Positions 27,241-36,216 of a DNA stretch of 64,000 nt are shown here, one piece after another. A program made the translations under genes and the position numbers. The stretch spans positions 1 through 64,000 of the forward strand of contig NZ_AOCK01000013.1 in assembly GCF_000348945.1 (NCBI RefSeq), in the 5' to 3' direction. The notes under the pieces were generated by a model. The model searched no databases and was not told where the DNA came from. It saw only the letters and a program-made list of their open reading frames with translations. Origin of the DNA: Paeniglutamicibacter gangotriensis Lz1y (GTDB lineage: Bacteria > Actinomycetota > Actinomycetes > Actinomycetales > Micrococcaceae). Within the stretch, counting starts at the first letter, position 1; the number at the start of each line of letters is the position of its first letter.

Positions 27241-28209
27241 CTAGGCCCGGCGCCGGGCCCTGCGCCGCACCGCCGCGGCGCGCTTGGCATCGGAGTAACC
27301 CGAGCGCCACACGTAGGCACCGATCAGCAATAGGCCGCTCAAGTAGGCAAGTGCCCACCACGGAAATCCGGGAATCGTCGGGTCCGCCCCGGCCTCGCGG
27401 ATGTCCTGGATAGGGGTGGGAGTGACGCGTTCACCAGTCACCAGAATCCGGTGGGAGTTGATGCCCAACGGGGTGCAGGTCACCAACGTGACCATGTCCT
27501 TGCCCGCGACGGTCAGCAGGGTGTCGGTGTCCTCTGGTTCAACAACCTTGGTTTCACGCACCTGGTAGGTCAGTACTTCACCGAATACCTCCACGGTGAA
27601 CGTATCACCGACAGCGACCCGGTCGAGGTTGGAAAACATGGTGGATTGGGCCAAACCGCGGTGGGCGGTGAGCACCGAGTGGGTATCGGACCCGCCTACG
27701 GGCAGATGGGATCCTTCCAGGTGGCCCACGCCCTTGAGCAGCACCTCGTCGCTGGTGCCATGGTAGATCGGCAGGTCCACATCGATGGCCGGGATCCGCA
27801 CCCTGGCCATCACGTCGGAGCCGCTCGTGGAAAGGATGTTGTTGTAGATCAAGGTGTCATTGCTGGTGCTGCCGGCCCCGGTGGGCACATTGGTGTTGGC
27901 ATCCAGCCGCACCCCCGAGCTCAACGCATCGTTGTAGTGGTATGCCGCCTGCAATTGCTCCATGCCGCCCGGACTGGCGTTCTCGATCTGTTCCGAAAGA
28001 TCCCTGATGAGTTGCGACTGGTTGTAGGACGAGAGCCAGCTCGACCCTGAAGGATAGATCACGATGCTCAGACCGATCACCGCCAACAGCGCACTGACAA
28101 TGGTCAGCGCCCCTGGACGCCACCGTCGCTTGGTGGTGAGAGGCTGCATGTCGTCGGCGTCGGGGACGACCGCGACCGGTGCCGGGCTGGGTGCGGTGGA
28201 CATCTTCAT
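27241..28209 (-). CDS. Class C (pilus-assembling) sortase
   Basis: 322 residues. A first membrane helix (about 33-53), the extracytoplasmic catalytic domain, a second helix (about 283-303) and a basic tail are the class C layout. The catalytic His lies in LTAHRG, the Cys in TLVTC, and the Arg in GINSHR. Class C sortases cleave LPxTG sorting signals and join pilin subunits through a lysine isopeptide bond, here most likely the shaft and tip proteins encoded just upstream. The classical lid DPF/DPW motif is not evident. An ATG two codons in (28203) is better spaced from AGG and may be the real start. Confidence 0.92.
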   Translation of the reverse strand: MKMSTAPSPAPVAVVPDADDMQPLTTKRRWRPGALTIVSALLAVIGLSIVIYPSGSSWLSSYNQSQLIRDLSEQIENASPGGMEQLQAAYHYNDALSSGVRLDANTNVPTGAGSTSNDTLIYNNILSTSGSDVMARVRIPAIDVDLPIYHGTSDEVLLKGVGHLEGSHLPVGGSDTHSVLTAHRGLAQSTMFSNLDRVAVGDTFTVEVFGEVLTYQVRETKVVEPEDTDTLLTVAGKDMVTLVTCTPLGINSHRILVTGERVTPTPIQDIREAGADPTIPGFPWWALAYLSGLLLIGAYVWRSGYSDAKRAAAVRRRARRRA

Positions 28210-28286
28210 ACCTGTCTGGGCAATTCCTTGGTTGCGGGAGTACCCGCGGGCGCCGATGAGGGCGTGGTGTTGCGCTCAGGGCCGAT

Positions 28287-28317
28287 GCTGGCGGGGGAAC
28301 GGTGTTCCCCCGCCAGC
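28287..28317 (-). terminator. Intercistronic hairpin between pilin and sortase genes
   Basis: A perfect 14-bp stem (GCTGGCGGGGGAAC and its complement) with a 3-nt loop, extended outward by further pairing. It sits between the pilin stop and sortase start. Without a T-run it may act as a leaky terminator or mRNA stabiliser, so that sortase is made in smaller amounts than pilin. Confidence 0.6.
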
Positions 28318-28345
28318 GTCGGGCCGTGGCGCTAACAGCTAGCTG

Positions 28346-29821
28346 TTACTTCTGGCTTGTTGCACGGCGGCGGTTCAGCGCCACGAGGCCACCGGCGATC
28401 AGCAGGACCGCGGTGCCCCCGACAATCATGACCATCTGGCCGTTGGCGCCGGTGAGCGGCAGCTCAGGAACCTCCTGCTGGGTGTTCGTGATGGTCACGT
28501 CGAACCCGTTGGTGAGGCCCTTGGTGACGCTGACTGCGGTCAGGGCCTTGTCGCCTGCCGGGGTGACGAACCCGGAAGGTGCCTTGGTTTCCTTCAGCAC
28601 GTAGCAGCGGGCTTCGGCGTTGATCGACTCGTTGACGCTGTCGCTGATGAACAAGCCGGCGATGTTGATGCTGCCATCGGTGCCGGAGGTGAATACCGGG
28701 CTGCCGTTGATGCTCAATGCGGCACCCGTGATTTCCTTGCCGCAGGTCGCTGCGTACGGATTCGCGGCTGCGTAGACCTCGAACTCGGCACCTTCCAGGC
28801 CCTTGGCAGGCTTGGACTCGTCGGTCTTCAGGATCTTCACGTCACCCCAGTTGGTGGTGACAGGATCGGACGTCAGTCCGTTTTTGTTCTTGGGGTCGTT
28901 CACGAAGACGGTTGCCTCGTTGGTGATCGCGCCGTCACCGATTTTGGTCACGGTGCCCTGGAACGTGGTGACGATCTGCTTCCCGCCCTTGGTCTTCAAC
29001 CATGCCAGGCCCTCGGCGGTGAACTCGACGGTGGCCTTCTGGCCGACGGCCGATACCGCGTAGTAGGCAGCAGGAACATCGATGCCATCAAGCTTGACGG
29101 ATTCGACACCCGCCGAGCCCAGACGGGAGTCCAAGGTATCGGTGATGATGTAGTTCGCCAGTTTGGAATCCTTGCCGAACGTCGGGACGTCGGTGGTGAC
29201 AGGGAACTTGACGAGGCTTCCCAGAATCAGCCCCTCCTGCGGGGAGATGCTCTTCTCAATGCCGGAGGTACCGTTCTTCGGGTACACATTGACATCGTAG
29301 ATCCAACCCTGATCGTGCGGGAGCGGGATCGTGACGATGAAAGGCAACGCCCGGTCGACAACCTTCGCCGGGGCATCTGTTTCGCATACGAGGTAGGCGC
29401 CAACGGAGAGTCCCCCGAGCGTAGCCAAGCCGGCAGCATTGGTCACATCCGATGCCTCAGGACCGAAGGTCTGGCCCGGCAACGAGCAATCCGCACCCGG
29501 CTTCAGGTCCTTCAGCTGGCCCCACGCCGCCGAGTCGGACAGGTTGATGCTGGTGATCTTACGTGCGGTGAACGTGACGCCGGCAATCGGATCGGAGGGA
29601 ATTGCTGTGCCGCTTCCATCTGGGTTCTGGACCGCGTCGGTACCGTTCTGGTGTTTGTGCTTGTGGATGTTGATGCTGCCGGTGGCATCGTGATTGATGT
29701 TTCCGTAGTCCGTTGCCGCGGATGCCGCGGCACTGCCACCGATCAAGCCGGCGGCCGCCAGCGTGAGTGCTCCCATTCCGGCAAGCGCTCGTTTTCCCCA
29801 AGTAGCTTTTGAATCAGCCAT
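28346..29821 (-). CDS. Major shaft pilin (SpaA-type, LPxTG)
   Basis: About 491 residues from the ATG at 29821 (AAAGGAAC upstream). A signal peptide ends near ASA (about residue 35). The pilin motif WIYDVNVYPKN (173-183) supplies Lys182 for polymerisation. A D2-type isopeptide domain follows (DTLDSRLGSAGVESVKLDG region) and then a Cna-B-like domain with E-box YVLKETKAPSGF near residue 410. The sorting signal is LPLTG, about 33 residues before the C-terminus, then a membrane helix and NRRRATSQK. All parts needed for sortase C polymerisation are present. Confidence 0.92.
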   Translation of the reverse strand: MADSKATWGKRALAGMGALTLAAAGLIGGSAAASAATDYGNINHDATGSINIHKHKHQNGTDAVQNPDGSGTAIPSDPIAGVTFTARKITSINLSDSAAWGQLKDLKPGADCSLPGQTFGPEASDVTNAAGLATLGGLSVGAYLVCETDAPAKVVDRALPFIVTIPLPHDQGWIYDVNVYPKNGTSGIEKSISPQEGLILGSLVKFPVTTDVPTFGKDSKLANYIITDTLDSRLGSAGVESVKLDGIDVPAAYYAVSAVGQKATVEFTAEGLAWLKTKGGKQIVTTFQGTVTKIGDGAITNEATVFVNDPKNKNGLTSDPVTTNWGDVKILKTDESKPAKGLEGAEFEVYAAANPYAATCGKEITGAALSINGSPVFTSGTDGSINIAGLFISDSVNESINAEARCYVLKETKAPSGFVTPAGDKALTAVSVTKGLTNGFDVTITNTQQEVPELPLTGANGQMVMIVGGTAVLLIAGGLVALNRRRATSQK

Positions 29822-29932
29822 GTCAGCTGTTGTTCCTTTCGGTTTGTGGCGCCGCATCCCCAGCGGTGCCCATGTAAAATCCTGAAAAATCGTGTTGTTG
29901 TTTTTAGTCGTTCCCGCGCGCTCATCGTGGTC

Positions 29933-32740
29933 TCACAAGGACGCTCCCTTCCGGCGGCGCCAACCGACCAGGGCGAGGGCCACCAGCAGGGTGGCCCCTC
30001 CACCGAAGAGGAAGGATTGTGATCCCAGCCCGCCGGTCAAGGGCAGCGCAAGTGCCGGCTGCTGCTCATTGACGATCGGATCCAGGAGAACCGCAAGTTG
30101 GATCGGTGAGCCTTCGCCGATGACGACGTCGTGCACTGTCGCATCAAGCAGGTAGCCAGCCGGGGCGCGGGTCTCCACGAGCGTGTAGGTGCCCCAGTCG
30201 AGGTTCCGCAGCTCAAATCCCCCGGCGGACGGATCTCGGTCGGGCCCGGAGCATCCGGCGGCGCTGTCGGCGATGCAGTCCTTGATGGACAGCGGATCGG
30301 TTTCGCCCGGTCCTGTCAGTTCCCACTCGGCACCGGCCAAGGCGTTACCCAGGCCGTCAACCTTTTCCCAAGACAGCGAGCCGAAGATCGGGTGCTCGGT
30401 GCAGTTCTCGATTTCCGGGTCGCATTCCTCCGGAGGGTTCTCCCCCTTCGGCAGCAGGAAGTTGCGGGCGATGCCGTTGCCGAAGCCCGTTTCCTTCACC
30501 GTCACCGAGTAGGTCACCTTGACGGTTCTCTCAGCCGCAACGGAACCGGTGATCCGGATTTCGTTTCCGTCGCGGACAGCGGTGAGACCCGTGCCGTCGT
30601 ACGCGAACCCTGAGTTGAACACCGCATCGTCAAGCACATCCGTGAGGTGGTCGACGTGCTCAACGTCGATGCGCGAAGCGCCGGTGTTCTTGAACTCCAG
30701 CGTGTACTTCACGGTGCTGCCCGGTGCCACAAGGCTCCCGGATTCCGGGTCGGAGGACTTCTTCAGATCCAGGGCGCCCGGGATCGGGTGCTCGGTGCAA
30801 TTATCTTTCTTCGGGTTGCAGACCGGTTTCTCCCCCTTCGGAACGAGGAAGTTGCGGGCGATGCCATTGCCGAAGCTCTTGGTCTTGACCTTCACCGAGT
30901 AGGTGACTGTGACAGTCCCGCCAGGCTGCACCTCCCCGGCGATCCGGATGCCCTCGCCATCACGGACCGCCTGGAGTCCTTTGCCGGTGACCACGATGTC
31001 GTTGTTGAAGTCGGCGTCGTCCAGCACGTCGGTTAGGTGATCGACGTGGTCGATCGAGATCGGGAAGAATCCCTCGTTCTTGAACGACAGGGTGTACTTA
31101 ATAGTGTCGCCCGGTTTCACTTCCGTGCCCGATTTAGGGTCGGAGATCTTCGTGATGATCGGGACCGGCGGGAGCATCTTGTTGATGACTTCGCAGCTGA
31201 CTGCGTCCTGGCGCTTGATGACAACAGTGAATCCGAGATCACCTGAGTTGGTTACCGGAACATTCTGACCGGTGGCGTTGTTCACGCACTTGGCATTCTT
31301 TGCACCCTGGGTCTCCAGCGCGTACCCGGGCTGCTGCGTTTCGGTGAACTGTACGGTGCGGGTATCCGAAACCAGGTCGTTGACCTTGAAGTTCACGGTG
31401 CCATCACTCTGGGTCACGGCATTTCCTGGCGTGATGTTGTCTCCCGACCGAGCGTTGAAGGCCCAGCCAGCCGACGGTGCGAGGTTGCCATCCAGATCAC
31501 GCACCTGCTTCACGATGCTCACGGTTCCCTGGCAGTTCTTCAAGGCAATTTCAGCCAGTGCTGTCGCCAGCTGGTTGTAGTCACTGATCTGGTAATAGTC
31601 AGTCCCGGATCGTGTACCTGTAATCGCACTGATGTTGGCGAGGTTCACATCATTTCCAACTGCGAGGCCCATGACGAAGGCCCCGCTTCCTTTGAGTGCG
31701 TCGGAGGCCGTGACCGCACGCGACAGGTCGATGGCGTCAGACTTGGTACCAAAATCCGTATTGCCCTGTGGAATGGCTTGCCAACTGTTGGTGTGGGGCG
31801 TGCCATAGGCCGTGGGGTTTCCATCTGTTACAAATAGAACGATGTCGTATTGGCCCACCGGAATCTGCCGCAATGCTGCATCCCAGTTCGTACCGCCCAC
31901 GTCACTTGGTACCCGCTTGATGCCAGCGATGGCACTTGTTACCGAGTTTGCCCCTGCCGTCGTGGACACCGATGTCTTGGACACCGCGGTGTTGGTTCTG
32001 TCAGGAGCAAAGGTGGCAAAAGTATAGACGCCGATTGCTGACGGAGTCCCGCGCAAGCTATCAACGACGCCCGTCGCGGCCTTTTTCGAGGCAACTACGT
32101 GCTCGTCTTTCAAAGAGTTCGACAAGTCCAAGACTATTGCCACTGATAGGCCGCACTTTGCGGGCAGCTGAGGGTTTGCCAAGCGCGCTGCCAAGGCCAG
32201 TGCCCGGTTCTTGGGGGCGGCGGGGTCCTCCACGGCCTCGTCATCGGGAGCAGCAGTGGCCCCCTCTTGTTCCACTGTCGCGTCGGAGCTTTTTCCGGCT
32301 ACACCGGATTCTCGGCTTGCGGAATCGGGGGTCGCGGTGGTTCCTTCCGCAGGGCCCCCGGGCGATTTGCTGTCGTCGGCCTCGTTGTCGTCCGATGTGG
32401 GTACCTTCGGCATCAGTGATTGCTTGGGTTCCTCGGAAGCCACTGGAATGGTTTCGTCCGCAGGCCCGATAGTTGAGGGGTCCGCCACGGCGCTGTCCAA
32501 TGTTTGTTCAACAATTGGGTTGCTTTCTCCGGCTGGTGACGCGCTGGCGGGATTGAAACCACCGCTGCCGAACATCATGGTGGCTATAAGCGCTGTCGTG
32601 GCGCCGGCGCCAACGACGGAACGGACAACGTCGTTTGTCCAAAGTGCGCGCAGAAGTGACTCGCGCTGCGATGCGCGATGACTTCCACAGTTCCGTGCAG
32701 CTTTATCCCCAGATTTGCCGAACACGTTCAAGTACCCCAA
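29933..32740 (-). CDS. VWA-domain tip pilin/adhesin (LPxTG)
   Basis: 935 residues. A basic N-terminus and hydrophobic stretch (about 40-57) form an unusual long signal region. A Ser/Asp/Glu-rich linker follows (70-180), then a von Willebrand A domain (195-402) with intact MIDAS residues Asp205-x-Ser207-x-Ser209, Thr284 and Asp306. A Cna-B-like domain follows, then two tandem 130-residue units (about 533-652 and 663-785; each has DHLTDVLDD and FGNGIARNF). A final Cna-B domain has E-box TLVETRAPAGY, then LPLTG (899-903), a membrane helix and RRRKG. It is the likely adhesive tip of the pilus and first gene of the operon. Confidence 0.9.
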   Translation of the reverse strand: MGYLNVFGKSGDKAARNCGSHRASQRESLLRALWTNDVVRSVVGAGATTALIATMMFGSGGFNPASASPAGESNPIVEQTLDSAVADPSTIGPADETIPVASEEPKQSLMPKVPTSDDNEADDSKSPGGPAEGTTATPDSASRESGVAGKSSDATVEQEGATAAPDDEAVEDPAAPKNRALALAARLANPQLPAKCGLSVAIVLDLSNSLKDEHVVASKKAATGVVDSLRGTPSAIGVYTFATFAPDRTNTAVSKTSVSTTAGANSVTSAIAGIKRVPSDVGGTNWDAALRQIPVGQYDIVLFVTDGNPTAYGTPHTNSWQAIPQGNTDFGTKSDAIDLSRAVTASDALKGSGAFVMGLAVGNDVNLANISAITGTRSGTDYYQISDYNQLATALAEIALKNCQGTVSIVKQVRDLDGNLAPSAGWAFNARSGDNITPGNAVTQSDGTVNFKVNDLVSDTRTVQFTETQQPGYALETQGAKNAKCVNNATGQNVPVTNSGDLGFTVVIKRQDAVSCEVINKMLPPVPIITKISDPKSGTEVKPGDTIKYTLSFKNEGFFPISIDHVDHLTDVLDDADFNNDIVVTGKGLQAVRDGEGIRIAGEVQPGGTVTVTYSVKVKTKSFGNGIARNFLVPKGEKPVCNPKKDNCTEHPIPGALDLKKSSDPESGSLVAPGSTVKYTLEFKNTGASRIDVEHVDHLTDVLDDAVFNSGFAYDGTGLTAVRDGNEIRITGSVAAERTVKVTYSVTVKETGFGNGIARNFLLPKGENPPEECDPEIENCTEHPIFGSLSWEKVDGLGNALAGAEWELTGPGETDPLSIKDCIADSAAGCSGPDRDPSAGGFELRNLDWGTYTLVETRAPAGYLLDATVHDVVIGEGSPIQLAVLLDPIVNEQQPALALPLTGGLGSQSFLFGGGATLLVALALVGWRRRKGASL

Positions 32741-32955
32741 TTACCCCAAGGGGCGCGGCAACCACACCGTAAACACCGTTTATGGCCCAGCGCAAGCCGG
32801 CCCGTTGGTTTAGTTCAAACCCCAAGTCTGAACTACACCCGATATTTACTTAGGTCCCCAGCACCCAGATTATGTTTTTTACGCTTCGCATAGCCAACCA
32901 CACACTGCCAGGGAATCAAAATCGTGAGTTTCAAAGGGGCCGGACCGCTGGCCAG
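32741..32955 (-). promoter_or_regulatory. AT-richer promoter region of the pilus operon
   Basis: This 215-bp gap is visibly richer in A+T than its surroundings and should hold the promoter of the adhesin-pilin-sortase operon. I could not choose one -10/-35 pair or operator. Confidence 0.4.
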
Positions 32956-33384
32956 CTAGAGGTTTCGTACTTCGATCATGGGACAGGTGTCCATGACAAC
33001 GTCCATCCCTGCTGCCCTCGCGCGCTGCACGGCGGCTTCATCAACCACACCGAGTTGCAGCCAGACGGCGTCGGCACCGATGGCAATGGCCTGGTCGACG
33101 ATGTGGCCGACTTTTTGCGAGTTCACAAAACAGTCCACGACATTGATGTGGCCTGGGACTTCGCTCAGCCGCTTGTATCCAACGTTGCCCGTGACATCCT
33201 CGCCGCTCAGGGAAACGGGGATGATTTCCATGCCCAGTTGATCTTGTAGGAAGCGTGAGACCTCGGGCGCCACGCGGCGGGGATTATTGGTCAGTCCGAC
33301 CACCGCCCAGCGTGCAGGGGTTTTCAGGAGCCGACGAATCACGGCTGGATCATTGACGTGGCGCCGGCCAGCCTCACTATTCAT
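32956..33384 (-). CDS. CoA-binding protein, YccU type
   Basis: About 142 residues from the ATG at 33384. The Rossmann-like CoA-binding domain is recognisable by WAVVGLTNNPRRVAPEVSRF, the middle VDCFVNSQKV and AVWLQLGVVDEAAV, and the end VVMDTCPMIE. YccU proteins resemble the CoA-binding domain of succinyl-CoA synthetase, and their role is not established. It follows the organosulfur operon in the same direction, behind a hairpin, and a second family member (53999) follows metY. Confidence 0.88.
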   Translation of the reverse strand: MNSEAGRRHVNDPAVIRRLLKTPARWAVVGLTNNPRRVAPEVSRFLQDQLGMEIIPVSLSGEDVTGNVGYKRLSEVPGHINVVDCFVNSQKVGHIVDQAIAIGADAVWLQLGVVDEAAVQRARAAGMDVVMDTCPMIEVRNL

Positions 33385-33444
33385 GACACCCACGCTACAT
33401 CCATGATCCGTTTCCCGGGGCCTGGCCAAGGCCCAATATTTGCA

Positions 33445-33494
33445 GCGATGGGCGAGCAGGGAAGCTCGTCAGAGCTTGTCGACCCGCCCATCGC
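33445..33494 (-). terminator. Terminator of the first organosulfur operon
   Basis: GCGATGGGCG and CGCCCATCGC enclose an inner AAGCTC/GAGCTT pairing, 22 bp after the stop of the flavin monooxygenase gene. It may be leaky towards the CoA-binding gene downstream. Confidence 0.7.
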
Positions 33495-33515
33495 CTTCAT
33501 ACATTGAGCAGACAG

Positions 33516-34934
33516 CTAGTGCGCACGCTCTAGGGTCTGCTCCGTATTCGCGGCGGAGTATTCCCCGAAGACCCCGCGGAAACGCGCCGCCGGATGTGAC
33601 TCCTCAAGTCGGGCCCCACGGCCAAACACCTTCTCGCGCAAGGTGCCTGGCGCGTACTCGGTCTGCGCGAGGCCGCGCTTGTGCAGCTCGGGCAGGATCC
33701 CGTCGATGAAGTCGGTGTAGGAGCCGGGCAGGATCTGGTTCATGATGTTCAACCCGTCCATGCCCGCATCCTGCCAGCGCTCGATTTCGTCCACGATCTG
33801 CTCCGGGGTTCCGGATATTTGCTGTGCCTTGGCGCGGTAGCGTGCCAGGTCGCCAATGGTCGGCTTGCCGCCGGGCACCGAGGCGATGGCCGCCTCGAGA
33901 ACACCGCGGGCGCCCTCGGTCTCGATGTCGCCCAGCGGGGTGTCAAGGTCCAGTCCGCCCAGGTCAGCACCGATGCCCCCGCCAATGTGGGCGACAATCG
34001 CATGCAGGTCGAGGTATTCGTCGTACTCGGCTTCCTTGCGTTTGGCTTCTTCCTCGGTGCTGCCCACCACGAAGGACAGTCCCGCAAAGATCTTGACATC
34101 CCCCGTGGCACGTCCCGCCGCTGCCTCGAGCTCACGGATCTTGCCCACCTGCTTGGCAACGTACTCCGGGTGCGGGGCGAAGAGGAAGGTTGCCTCCGCG
34201 TGTTCGGCTGCGAACTGCTTGCCTCGAGTAGAGGAACCCGCCTGGAACAGGAACGGGGTGCGCTGGGGACTCGGCAGGGCCAGGTGCGGGCCCTCGATGG
34301 AGTAGCGCTTGCCCTGGTGGTGGATCTTGTTGACCTTGGCCGGGTCGGCGAAGATACCCGATTCCTTGTCGGCCAGCAGCGCGTCGTCTTCCCAGGAACC
34401 CTCCCACAATTTGTAGGTGGCCTCCACGTATTCCTCGGCCCAGTCGTAGCGGTCGTCGTGGGCTGCCAGCCCTGCCGCACCGAAGTTTCGATGCGAGTTC
34501 TCCAGCACGCTTGTCACGATGTTCCATGCCACCCGGCCGTTGGAGATGTGGTCGAGGGTGGACAGCTGGCGGGCGAACTGGAAGGGGGACGCCTGCACCA
34601 CGGAGCTGGTCATGGCCAGGCCGATGTCGCTGGTCGTCGCGGCAAGCGCCGAAAGCAGCACCATTGGGTCGTGCGAGGGAACCTGCATGCCCTTGCGGAC
34701 CATGGAGGCCCAGCCTCCCTCGTGATCGCCGTATAGGCCCACGACGTCGGCAAAGAACAGGTTGTCGAACTTGGCGTCTTCGAGTTGCTTGGCTAGATCG
34801 GTCCACAGCTTCAGCTCGTTGAAGCGGTGTTGCTGGGCCTCCGGATGGCGCCATTGGCCACCCAGAATGTGGCTTGAGGTGTTCATGAGGAATGCGCTGA
34901 GCAGCAGCCGGGGCCGTGCGTTGAAAGTACCCAT
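33516..34934 (-). CDS. LLM-class flavin monooxygenase (NtaA/SnaA/DszA family), copy 1
   Basis: 472 residues, TIM-barrel luciferase-like flavoenzyme of the NtaA/SnaA/DszA group, about 450-480 residues as expected. Typical stretches are HPEAQQHRFNELKLWTDLAK, LDHISNGRVAWNIVTS, and QRTPFLFQAGSSTRGKQFAA. These enzymes use FMNH2 from a separate reductase and O2 to cleave C-S or C-N bonds, as DszA does with dibenzothiophene sulfone. Substrate here is unknown. The ATG directly follows the stop of the DszC-like gene, within an operon headed by a SAM riboswitch, which argues for sulfur release. Confidence 0.85.
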   Translation of the reverse strand: MGTFNARPRLLLSAFLMNTSSHILGGQWRHPEAQQHRFNELKLWTDLAKQLEDAKFDNLFFADVVGLYGDHEGGWASMVRKGMQVPSHDPMVLLSALAATTSDIGLAMTSSVVQASPFQFARQLSTLDHISNGRVAWNIVTSVLENSHRNFGAAGLAAHDDRYDWAEEYVEATYKLWEGSWEDDALLADKESGIFADPAKVNKIHHQGKRYSIEGPHLALPSPQRTPFLFQAGSSTRGKQFAAEHAEATFLFAPHPEYVAKQVGKIRELEAAAGRATGDVKIFAGLSFVVGSTEEEAKRKEAEYDEYLDLHAIVAHIGGGIGADLGGLDLDTPLGDIETEGARGVLEAAIASVPGGKPTIGDLARYRAKAQQISGTPEQIVDEIERWQDAGMDGLNIMNQILPGSYTDFIDGILPELHKRGLAQTEYAPGTLREKVFGRGARLEESHPAARFRGVFGEYSAANTEQTLERAH

Positions 34935-36170
34935 TTACTTGCTCTCCGATTTCGAGTCTTTAGCTTCACCGATGGAGTGCAGCCCGGTCGGGATCGTGCC
35001 ATTGATGTAGTGGTCGCCCACCGAACGGGCCTTGAAAGCCACGGGATTGTGTGTCGCCACCGTCCGGGCGTTGCGCCAATGGCGGTCCAGGGACTTTCCA
35101 CGCGACACCGAAGATGCCCCGGTGACGTCGAAGAGTTCGCTGGTGGCATCCAGGACGAGCTTCGGAACGGCAACATGGGCCTGTTGCACGGCAATTTCGG
35201 CGCGGATGAACGCCGCGGTCGGGTCCAGCCCCAGCGACCGGTCAACTGCGGCATCCAGATCACGGGCCGCGGCAAAGACGATCGAGTCCGCGGCGTAGAC
35301 TGCTGCAGCAATCCTGCCGACCTTTTCCTGGATCAGCGGATCGTTGCGGAACAGGTCGCCGGAACCGGTGTTGAATGTCCGGGTGCGGTTGCGCACCAGG
35401 TCCGCCGCATCCTGCAGCGCCGCGCGGCCAATGCCGGCAAGCACGCTCAAGAGCGCGAGCTGGAAGAAGGCAGGTTCGAGCGTGGAGGAGACCTTGCGCT
35501 GGATGATGTCGTCGAATTCCACTACGACACCATCGAAGATCGCGGTGCCGGTGCCGGTCAACGGCTGTCCGAAGCCGTCCCAGTCATCAATGATCCGCAC
35601 GCCCGCGGCATCCGCACGGACGATCGCATACTGGCGCCCCTCGACACCCTCGGTGCTGGCCATGACGACCACCCAGTCGGCAAAGATGGATCCGGTGGTG
35701 TAGTACTTTTCACCGCTGAGCAACCAACTGCCGGCCGCTTCGCGCAGCTTTGTATTTGTGGTGCCCAGCGCGTTGCCGCCCTTTTCGGTGGCGGCGTTGC
35801 CGAAGATCTCCCCGGCGAGAACGCGCGGGAACCAGCGAAGCTGGAACTCCTCCGGCTGGAGGGCGATGGTTTCGACAAAGGAAAAGTGTGAGCGCAGCAG
35901 ATGACCCACGTTGGAGTCGGCCGCGGAAAGTTCAACTATCAGTCGGAAAAGATGTTCGTGGCTAACCGGGTCCCCGCCATGCGTGGCCGGGACCCGCAGC
36001 GTCGTAAAACCAGCGGCCTTCAACCATTTCACTGGTTCGAAGGGCAATACGTGGTTGTTTTCCCGTTCGACAGCGCCTTCCGCGATGCGCGCGAACACCG
36101 GGGTGAAGCGCGCGCTCAATTCGGCGTAGCGGGCTTCTGCGCTTCGTTCATGGACCTGCGTTGTACTCAT
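34935..36170 (-). CDS. Acyl-CoA-dehydrogenase-fold flavin monooxygenase (DszC/SfnB-like), copy 1
   Basis: 411 residues with the acyl-CoA dehydrogenase fold, but of the monooxygenase branch (DszC, SfnB): LRVPATHGGDPVSHEHLFRL, the mid-region WLLSGEKYYTTGSIFADWVVV, and the C-terminal HWRNARTVATHNPVAFKARS, which is characteristic of the DszC group. The general-base Glu of true dehydrogenases is not evident. DszC-like enzymes oxygenate sulfide or sulfoxide sulfur with FMNH2. AAGGAAG precedes the ATG. It sits between the ABC importer genes and the DszA-like partner, so a two-step oxidation of an imported sulfur compound is plausible. Confidence 0.82.
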   Translation of the reverse strand: MSTTQVHERSAEARYAELSARFTPVFARIAEGAVERENNHVLPFEPVKWLKAAGFTTLRVPATHGGDPVSHEHLFRLIVELSAADSNVGHLLRSHFSFVETIALQPEEFQLRWFPRVLAGEIFGNAATEKGGNALGTTNTKLREAAGSWLLSGEKYYTTGSIFADWVVVMASTEGVEGRQYAIVRADAAGVRIIDDWDGFGQPLTGTGTAIFDGVVVEFDDIIQRKVSSTLEPAFFQLALLSVLAGIGRAALQDAADLVRNRTRTFNTGSGDLFRNDPLIQEKVGRIAAAVYAADSIVFAAARDLDAAVDRSLGLDPTAAFIRAEIAVQQAHVAVPKLVLDATSELFDVTGASSVSRGKSLDRHWRNARTVATHNPVAFKARSVGDHYINGTIPTGLHSIGEAKDSKSESK

Positions 36171-36216
36171 TTGTCTTCCTTTGCATCAATAAGTTTCAAA
36201 GAATCACTAGTCAAAT

